From positions 1,984,001-2,048,000 of the forward strand of contig JALBUN010000001.1 of NCBI GenBank assembly GCA_025174535.1: a stretch of DNA of 64,000 bases. The letters run 5' to 3'. Positions 56,598 through 64,000 of the stretch are shown here, piece by piece. The DNA is from Cantharellus purpuraceus. Taxonomy: Eukaryota; Basidiomycota; Agaricomycetes; Cantharellales; Hydnaceae. The position numbers were made by a program, and so were the translations under genes. The first letter of the stretch is position 1, and every line of letters starts with the position of its first letter. The notes below the pieces were generated by a model. The model ran no database searches. It worked only from the letters and a program-made list of their open reading frames with translations, and was not told where the DNA came from.

Positions 56598-56872
56598 TGA
56601 TAGTGAGCAGAGTCAACAAAAGACTTGCAACCTTTGCTTCCTGTATTTTTATAACCTTAAACTCTCCCCGCAGAACAGCACGCTATGTTTTTTGCGTCAC
56701 AGATTCATCAAACCCACGACGTCACACTCCGCGTCTCAGGCCTTCGTCCGGAAACACGGCGTATTCCGTGGCCGTTATATAACAGTAGACTATGTAGTCG
56801 ATAATACGTATATGCATCTGAGGCTAAGTAGAAGTCGCACGGCAGGATACTTAGAAGCGAAACACAGCAGTG

Positions 56873-57671
56873 TTACCGTGCGCCCACCCCAGTGATCCTC
56901 TCAGTGAGCCACCCGAGGGGTGTTTGTAAATTCGGACCTCGAGAGCCAGGCCCGACGCCACCAAGGGATAGAGGGTTGGCAGCAGCATAGGACGCCTTCC
57001 GCGCACGAGTCTTATCCTGAACTACATACCCACGTCGTCCCTTTCAAGTCACAAACAAAAATGGTCTGAGAGTACTCACTGGCAGATGCGATCTCTTCGA
57101 CATTTGTCTCAAGCACCAAACCACCTTGCACCACCTCGGCAAGTATGTGGTGTACCTCCAGAATTGTTGACACACGTATCTATCTTGCTTTGGGTCTGGC
57201 ACTTACCTCATCAAAATGGAACACAAGGTCAAGTTCACAAACATTCTCGAACGCCCTATCCAACGATTCCACAAACACCTATGCGCAAAGAGTTAAATTG
57301 CTTCAAGGACATCGTCCTTGCAGGCGCACCTGGATTAAATCCAAGATGCCTAACTCGCTCTCTGCACCATCCACCACGAACACGAAGTACAATGTCGCGT
57401 AATTACGATAGACAACGCGAGCTTCCTCCCCATCCTCTTTACTCCCGAGCAGTTCTGTGAGGTCTGGAGCATCCAGGAAATTGCAAAGCCCTGCAGGCCG
57501 TGAGCATACAAGAGAGAATATCTTCCGAAGTAACTGCTGGGTCGAGACTTGAAGTGGAGAATAAAATTTTGTCAAACGTGGAAGTCCCGAATTGTTGACT
57601 ACAACTCGGAAGTCAATAATATATCATTGCAACGATGAAGAGAGCGAACATATAAGGACTGAATGGATCAT
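56873..57671 (-). CDS. APS3: AP-3 adaptor complex sigma subunit
   Basis: Small chain of the AP-3 coat, for Golgi-to-vacuole traffic. The start is at 57671 (MIHSVLI), joined through an intron to FNNSGLPRLTKFYSPLQVST. Then IFSLVCSRPAGLCNFLDAPD, EEARVVYRNYATLYFVFVVD, GAESELGILDLIQ, and after an intron VFVESLDRAFENVCELDLVF, HFDE, ILAEVVQGGLVLETNVEEI. The extended tail TRARKASYAAANPLSLGGVG and GWLTERITGVGAR ends at 56873. The C-terminal extension is typical of AP-3 rather than AP-1/AP-2 sigma chains. Confidence 0.93.
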
Positions 57672-57911
57672 GGCAAGCTTGGAACGTGGGATCACGATTT
57701 ACACTCCGACAGCTGCCATTTGAACATTACAGTTTCCACCATTCAAAACTGCCATCGCTTTTAGCACCTGAGACCATGGAGACTTCGATTCGACAGGACC
57801 GTCCTTCTCCTTCGTAGAGAGTCGGAGATAGTTACAAGTACTATATGTTGGGCTATAAATATTGCATCCAACTGGTGTCCAGCTCGAATTCCTAATTGGA
57901 AGTCCATCGCA

Positions 57912-59237
57912 CTACTGCTTCGTTTTCGTGCACCCCGTCCGTCCGCTCGACAAACAGTCGAATAGGATTTCGACTATTCGAGTCTGCTCATTATAAGTCA
58001 ACAATACGGCAGGCACATGCACTGGCGGGGACCTACCAGGGACATCGATCAACAAATACCGGTATACAAACGTGCCGTTCGCATCCTGGTACATGGATAG
58101 CATGACTGAGTGTAAGGAGAAATTAGCCATTGGTACGCACTTTAACGAAGTCCGCATGCGCCTCCCCTGTACTCCAGAGAACTCCGTTAATGGCCTCATT
58201 ACGACCGCGGTAATTAGATCGTCGCTTTCCAGTCAAGCGGGTGAAGATGCCAGATAAACTCCATGGTGACTCTTGCTGAGTCGGTTGATTTGCTTCGGCA
58301 TCTTGTCTAAGGAGAGGTGCAGGGGGTAGCGGTGGTAGCGGCTCCCCAATTAGATAGGCAAACGCTCGCTTTGAGGTCTGTAAGACGTCAGACAGGGTGG
58401 CGTGGGTCCATTGGAGTGCTCGATCAAAAGTCAGATCCGATAAAGATGATACTGTTGATTTTGTCCAGTCGAGAGCGTGGTCAGCGAATGTCTCGGTGTC
58501 AGAATGCGCAAGCGAAAGAGATGGATCGCTTCCTTGAACGTAGAAGTTCAGGAGGAGATGTTCCTTTCCCGAAGAATCCCTCGCCTGGAAAAAGTTAACA
58601 TGTCGATTTCGATGTCGCGGACGATGCACTAATGGTGGATTATTGTGAAAACTTAGTGGCGCACGAAAGTGTGCATTGACCTGAATTGGAGGAAAGTCAG
58701 AGCTACTTGTACTTTCCAGGATAACGCCCATGGAAGTCCAGAAACGCACCAGTGATGATGCCTTAATTCGCTCACAGGCATCCCCATACAAGACTGTAGG
58801 TGAATTTTTGGCGAATAGCTCTGACGCTAACGCATAAACTAGAACAGCGGAGAGACCAGCACCAAGAAGGATAACGGAAAAATTGGTTGTCCTAGCAGTG
58901 GTACGTAGCACTGATGCAAAGAATCAGGATACTAGAAAAAGGACTTCATGAGATCTGAGGTTTGAACTGCACCTTTACCACCCGTACTGAGCTCTGACCA
59001 CTTTTTCACCTTCCGTGTCGATGGTTGTACAATTCCGAGTTGAAAAGGCCCGACGCTGTCGGCAGTGCGACTAGCCTTGCGCTGCTCAAACTGTTGAGAA
59101 AGTAAGGAGGAAGGCGAATGATCTTTGTGAGTCGCATATGTGCGACGGCCATGAAGGGCTCTGGGTTTGAGTCGTGCTGCACTACATCTACACGGCACCG
59201 GAAGTAACACGAGGTGACGAGTTACCAGACGCGACAT
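57912..59237 (-). CDS. TIM21: mitochondrial inner-membrane translocase subunit TIM21
   Basis: TIM23-complex subunit that contacts TOM22 and couples to the respiratory chain. The start at 59237 gives a basic presequence (MSRLVTRHLVLLPVPCRCSA). After one intron: TTARTTNFSVILLGAGLSAV, the single TM segment, then SPTVLYGDACERIKASSLVR. The family core continues with PIQVNAHFRAPLSF and RHVNFFQARDSSGKEHLLLN. The last exon starts after the intron following HADFVK and reads DANGTFVYRYLLIDVPGR, ending at 57912. An insert of about 90 aa (DWTKSTVSSL..RLTGKRRSN) lies between core strands. Confidence 0.92.
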
Positions 59238-59534
59238 GTCTTTTGTTCAACTTTACAACAAGGAGTAGTAGACGCGTTACGTCATCAATACGAGTGAAGA
59301 CTCTTTATGAGAGGAAATAATGTTACAGTATTATTCGTATACAGAGCTATAACAATCGCCTGCGGCCCGAGCACCGATATTGAATATTGAATATTGAAAT
59401 ACTTGAAGGACCACCCATACCTACAGGCTCTCTCGTTTTCTCACACACATTCTCTTTCCTTCGGTTGTCATCAAGAAAATGAGATGGACAGAATTATCTA
59501 CAATCGCGAGAAAGACAGGAGCGAAGTAAGGAAT

Positions 59535-60083
59535 TCAGTCCCCAGCAAGTTTCTGCACTCGCTTCAACACCGAGTCTTTCGACGGATCTGTCGTTCTTGT
59601 CAGTAGCAGACCAATATAGTCCAACGTTTGCTAACCGTATGGGTGATCCTTAGAGGGGATCTCAAGGAGAGTTGGGAAGGCTTGCTGGTACCTGTCTACC
59701 GTTGGCCGTATCTTCTCCGCGATCTATGTAAATTTCAGAGTGTGATATAAACCTCGAATGGAGACCATCACACATGCTGATTTATGAGCAAGATGGCAAT
59801 GTCTTTCCGTTCAGCGAACTCCTGAAGCGCAGACTCGATGGTCGATACTTGTGTCTCTGAAGAAAAAACGCTTGTTTCTGAACCTTTCTAAAGTGAGAGT
59901 TAAACTTACTCGAGTCGACAACAAGAAAGTTCTTTCTCTGTTGCTCGTTGATGTGACCAATTCCAGCTAAAAGTAGACCTGTGATTGAATCCTGCGAGCC
60001 AGGTTAACAGCTGGACCAAGTGCTCGAGGAAAGGATGTTACCTCATCCCCGATAACAGCTAAGAGTGACCTATTGCCAGCCAT
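59535..60083 (-). CDS. VMA7: V-type ATPase subunit F (Vma7)
   Basis: Central-stalk subunit of the vacuolar proton pump. The start at 60083: [14 protein letters not shown], then after introns [20 protein letters not shown] and [75 protein letters not shown] and QKLAGD. The whole sequence is about 120 aa, the family length. Each exon is short, so no single long reading frame marks the gene; it was recovered by joining exons by eye. Confidence 0.93.
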
Positions 60084-60189
60084 GGAACAACACAGCAAGG
60101 CAAGGTCGACCTGAAATGGCACGCGTCAGGTCAATTACGTCAAGCGCTTAGTAGCTGTGGCAGACTAGTAGCTCTCTGGACTGTTACAC

Positions 60190-63163
60190 ATGGATATCTT
60201 CAATCGCCCTCCCAGCATCGCTGAAGATACCTTTCAGTACATCCTCCAACCAGGCCCTGCATTTCATGGCAAAATAGCGATAACCACCCTCGCAACACTC
60301 ATTGACTCCTTCGTCGCCTCTCTTCTGCCGAACCATATTTGGCACAGGGATGCATTCGAGCTTAAAATCGTCAGCTCTCCATTCATTCAAGGAGGCTGGA
60401 ATATCGAAGGTCGCATCCGTGTCGGGGACAGTGTCGACGACGAGTGGTGCATCGTATGGTTGCTAAGAGAAATTACTCAGCGATGGGACGTCGCTGTGAA
60501 GTGAGTGCTCACGCGACATTTATCTCTGATATAATCAACGACTCATCCAGCGTGTTCGACTCTGACGGTGATTTTCTACTCATTGAAGCTGCTGAACAAC
60601 TCCCGGCTTGGGTTACACCTACAAACTCAGAAAATAGGGTGGGTTGTTCTTATCGTACATCAAATGATCCCATTCATTTCTATCCCAGGTATGGATATAT
60701 ACCGGCCATCTGCATCTTGTTCCACTGCAATATACGTCTTCGTCAGCCTTAAAGCAAGAATGGCGCACGCTCGGTGGGACAGGCAGTGACGATGAAGGGA
60801 ACAATCAACAAAATGGTGCTGAGTATATATCAATTGCGGATGCAACCAATGCTGTAAGAAATGATGGAGAGAATACTCTAGCCTCTCCTGATGTGGAACA
60901 GGCTGCTTTCCGGAGGATCCAAGGGTAGGTCTCTCTCTCGACCCCCTCGCTGTGGTGACTAGCTCATGTGCTCTAGCTATCCTGATGCAGCACGGCAACA
61001 TGTCCACCACACAAAAGCTTTTGTGCCTAGTGACATAGCCCTTGCCTTGTCAAATAACTCATCGCTCATCCAAAAAGCCACAGAAGCATTTTACACACGA
61101 GATTCGCTTCAATTGCGCGTGAGTCACTTTGCATCCTCTTGATGATTTTTTACTTATCTTCAAGCCTTTTTAATCAGGCTGCCAGTCGTATGGCTCGGTT
61201 TCCACCAGATTCATCCATTTTAACTACAGTAAAAATGACTAGAACAGCATATGCCCAATTAATGGGTCAGAAATTTCACCCTCCCAAAATTTTTGGACAA
61301 TGGAAGGAAAAGGAGGGTTCATCTGAGTGGAGATGGAGAGATATCGGGATGAAAATTGTGGGAGTTACTGTATCATCGTTGCTATGGTCACTAATTATCT
61401 GTCAGGCTTGCGGTTTTGAAATGGTTTACCAGGAGACCAAAAGCCGACAAGGTATCGATGCCTGTGGATTGAATGGTAATGAGATCTCTGTGCGCACGTT
61501 TTATCATGTATAATTCAATATTGTGACTCTTGCATAGGACGAGGCTCGTAAGGAAGCATTAAGGCGAGACCCCGAATATGCTTTGTATGTCCAAGGTTTG
61601 CAGGCGGTCGGTTACTTTATGGATGAGATGGAAGGTTCGTCTTTATGGCAGGATCGAGAGACTCTAGCCGCTGCGCAGTTCATTCGTACGAGACAAACAG
61701 AGTAAGTACACATTATCTTCATGGTATAGCCTCTAATAACCTCCTATTTCAAGTAATGCTAACCGTCAGTCTTTCGCGTCAATGGTCAATTCCGCAATAT
61801 TGCAGGCACAGAGGGCCGATGGGGACATGTCACATCTTCTTGCTGGAGAGGAGGACTCGGACGAGTGGTTAGTGGTAAATGAACGTATATTGGACAATAT
61901 GTTGGCTCGCCCTCAGCCGACATCGAGTACACAAGGCGGGACTAATATGGACGTGGATGAAGACCCCGTGGGGAGATTAGAAAAAAATCAAGCAATTGAG
62001 CAAGCCAACCAGCTTCGAACATTAGCAAGTAAGGTAGAAAGTTTCGTGGAGGGACAGGGAGATGTGGAAGGTGCAACCTTTGAAGAGTGAGTGCGGCGCA
62101 GTATTTTTGTTAAGCTAATGCTCACAACAGGGAAAAGTGAGTTGTTATCCGACGAAGGAGAAATGTCAGAGTTATCAGACTCCGACGATGAACGTTCATC
62201 GACCTCTGATGAGAACGACACTGCAATAAGACAGGCGGCGATGGACAGATTGGTGCCAGCACTAGAGTCATCAGAGTACGGCAAAATGCCGCCTTCGTTT
62301 CATAGTAATTCCCAGAGGATGAAGAATCCCTTGTGGACAGAAAACTCGCCAACTGAGGACCACCATCAGGATGTGCCTTCGCAGCCGAAAGCGATTCGCC
62401 CTCTTATTTTCCCCAGAGATCAGTTTGATGGCGTAGAGGATTCGGACGACGAAACTGAAGAGGAAGAAAACGCATTAGTTGAGGGCGAGGACGACGACGA
62501 GGACGGTCCGCAAGTCGTCGGAGAGCTTGAGATCGACATGCAAGAGGAAGCGGAAGAGTTTCTGAAATTCTCCCGTGAAGCTTTAGGGATTTCACCAGAG
62601 ATGTGGACTGATATTATCCGAGATCGAAGAGGTAGAGACGGTACGTCAAGGCATGGCTCACCACCGATTGTGACACCGACCTGGTTGCAGCATTTATTCC
62701 TCAAGCACTTCGCGAGGAATCTTTTCGGAACAGTCCCAAATCATCAACGACGACTGCAGGCAAAGCAGCAGACTCGGCCAAACATCTGTCGACAGATCCA
62801 GGCCTGAACTCTTTCGAAGCCGTCATGAAAGCGATGGATGCCGAACTGTCTCTTGCCAAGCGAAATAAGCAGCTCTCTAAAGTCAGAACATCCCCCATTG
62901 TGTCGCCAGCCGAAAATTATTCCCAAAGGAAAGGAAAACAGAAAGCAGACGAAGGAAACAATATGAGTATAGCCGTGGATGCTGAACTACGAACAACTCC
63001 TCAAGACTCAAGTGAGGATGAAGATGGGGACAACGAAGCTTCGATTGACTACACATTAATGAAGAATTTTCTCGAAAGTTTTAAGAGTCAGCAAGGTCTA
63101 CCAGGTCCAGTGGGTAATCTGATAGGCAGATTAGGATGGGAGCTACCAAGAGACGAAAGCTGA
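60190..63163 (+). CDS. Ecdysoneless/SGT1 homologue (ECD)
   Basis: ECD family protein; the animal homologue acts in pre-mRNA splicing (PRPF8 partner) and cell-cycle control. Start MDIFNRPPSIAEDTFQYILQ. Core: GGWNIEGRIRVGDSVDDEWC, IVWLLREITQRWDVAVN, DGDFLLIEAAEQLPAWVTPT, VWIYTGHLHLVPLQYT, AFRRIQGYPDAARQHVHHTK, KMTRTAYAQLMGQKFHPPKI and GFEMVYQETKSRQ. The C-terminal half is acidic: EDSDEWLVVNERILDNMLAR, then SDDETEEEENALVEGEDDDE, then MKNFLESFKSQQGLPGPVGN, ending at 63163. At least eight introns. It is divergent from VMA7 (106 bp) and convergent with the right-edge gene. Confidence 0.93.
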
Positions 63164-63371
63164 ACTTTGGCAATAACGTAGACGTAATACAGTGAAAGTC
63201 GTAGTTCATGTGATTCTGTGAAACATTCACATAAGTTGGTGGGCGGACCGTTCGCTTGAGTCCGGAATCACAGTATGCCTGAGACATGAAAGACATGCTC
63301 GTTCCCACGCAAACATGAGAAAAGGGTGTGGGGTCACCAGCACAAGCATTGAAACATTATCCGAACTAAAA

Positions 63372-64000
63372 CCGCACTCCTTCAGGTTGGCGCTATGTAT
63401 GTACCTGAATGTCAACAAGCGAGGTTATCAGCTGAATCTCAAGAGATATGTAAGACACACGTTTTCTTTTCTTTTTGCTGCCTTGCGGCTGAGACTTTGC
63501 AGTCCCGTCCTCGGTCTGAGGTGGCTCACTGCCAGAGGGTCCTGCAGACAAAGGGCCTGGAGCGGTGGACGAATGCGTAGGTTGGTTGTCATTGGAAGCG
63601 GCAGGAATATCAGAAAAAAGCGCTTGGGAAGGGGACTGGGCCGCGGTGGTGCGCATGGCATTGAATAGAAGTGTAGCGTTCTCTTGCTTTTTGGTTGTCA
63701 CTTTCCTCCGTTTGTTTAGAGTGCCTGCCTCGGTCGCCGCTGTGTCCTCGGTATCTATGCCTTGTGACTTCCTGGAAGACACCTCCGAGTCCTCAGCTGT
63801 AGCTTTAGTATGGGCAATTGGCCACAAATATCCCATTCGAGGTGTAAAATCGGGCTTGTGAGAAAGTAAGGTTCCAAGCGACGCTTGCAATGAGCTCAGG
63901 GCTGCGAGCTGTTAAAGCATCACTGGAGAACAGATACTGAAATGAGTTCACATTTACTTACCAATCTATTCGACACGACATTATACACATCCGGCGCCTG
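63372..64000 (-). CDS. MED6: probable Mediator subunit MED6, C-terminal part; 5' end outside window
   Basis: Partial gene. The spliced C-terminus reads APDVYNVVSNRL, then after an intron (about 63,909-63,961) LAALSSLQASLGTLLSHKPD and FTPRMGYLWPI, followed by a Ser/Thr-rich tail with NKRRKVTTKKQEN and GSKKKRKR. The pattern 'SNRLL..LSSLQ.SL..L....P.(F/Y)TPR.GYLWPI' fits the C-terminal part of basidiomycete MED6, a head-module subunit of Mediator. The N-terminal MED6 domain lies beyond the edge, so the call is provisional. The stop is near 63393 without, or near 63372 with, a last intron. Confidence 0.55.

Overview
The window is nuclear DNA of a filamentous basidiomycete, most likely an Agaricomycete (mushroom or wood-decay fungus). 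The evidence is compact intron-rich genes with about 47-60 bp introns (mostly GT-AG, a few GC-AG), 40-270 bp divergent promoters, nearly touching convergent 3' ends, and protein families of basidiomycete type: a CRK1/IME2-like kinase with a TEY loop, a GT41 O-GlcNAc transferase, a 5xCCCH plus zinc-knuckle CPSF30 and a peroxisomal acyl-activating enzyme. I place about 29 protein genes, two of them cut by the window edges. Wherever I reconstructed all exons by hand, the lengths sum to a multiple of three.

Layout. 0-8.8 kb: MBD4-like DNA glycosylase (partial, -), GYF/CNH-like protein (+), 21-exon peroxisomal CoA ligase (-), complex I NDUFS6 (+). 9.3-14.4 kb: RCK-family kinase (-), PRPP synthetase (-). 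14.4-16.6 kb: no recognisable gene, one dispersed repeat. 16.6-26 kb: two-TM protein (-), NGL/CCR4-type nuclease (+), DH-PH RhoGEF (-), Zn2Cys6 transcription factor (-). 26-34 kb: INCENP (+), DCP2 (+), CPSF30 (+). 34-43.4 kb: SLC35F-like transporter (-), FAM192A (+), ESS2 (-), GT8 (-), KAE1 (-), CSL4 (-). 43.5-46.8 kb: repeat-rich island with a 97-bp minisatellite, LTR-like DNA and a perfect hairpin. 46.9-64 kb: TMEM135-like protein (+), DPH7 (-), small membrane protein (+), OGT (-), AP-3 sigma (-), TIM21 (-), V-ATPase F (-), ECD/SGT1 (+), probable MED6 (partial, -).

These are mostly housekeeping genes: RNA processing and decay (DCP2, CPSF30, CSL4, NGL-type nuclease, ESS2), translation (KAE1, DPH7), mitochondria (NDUFS6, TIM21), membrane traffic (AP-3 sigma, V-ATPase F), mitosis (INCENP) and signalling (RhoGEF, kinase, OGT). 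There is no secondary-metabolite cluster.

The most striking signal is a set of ultra-short exons: 1 nt (PRPP synthetase), 4 nt and 5 nt (CoA ligase), 6 nt (NDUFS6) and 9 nt (OGT). Each is inferred because only its inclusion restores an invariant or active-site motif in frame, and its flanking introns are of ordinary length. At least five, probably six, introns have GC-AG ends, two of them next to these microexons. All of this is inferred from sequence and needs cDNA.
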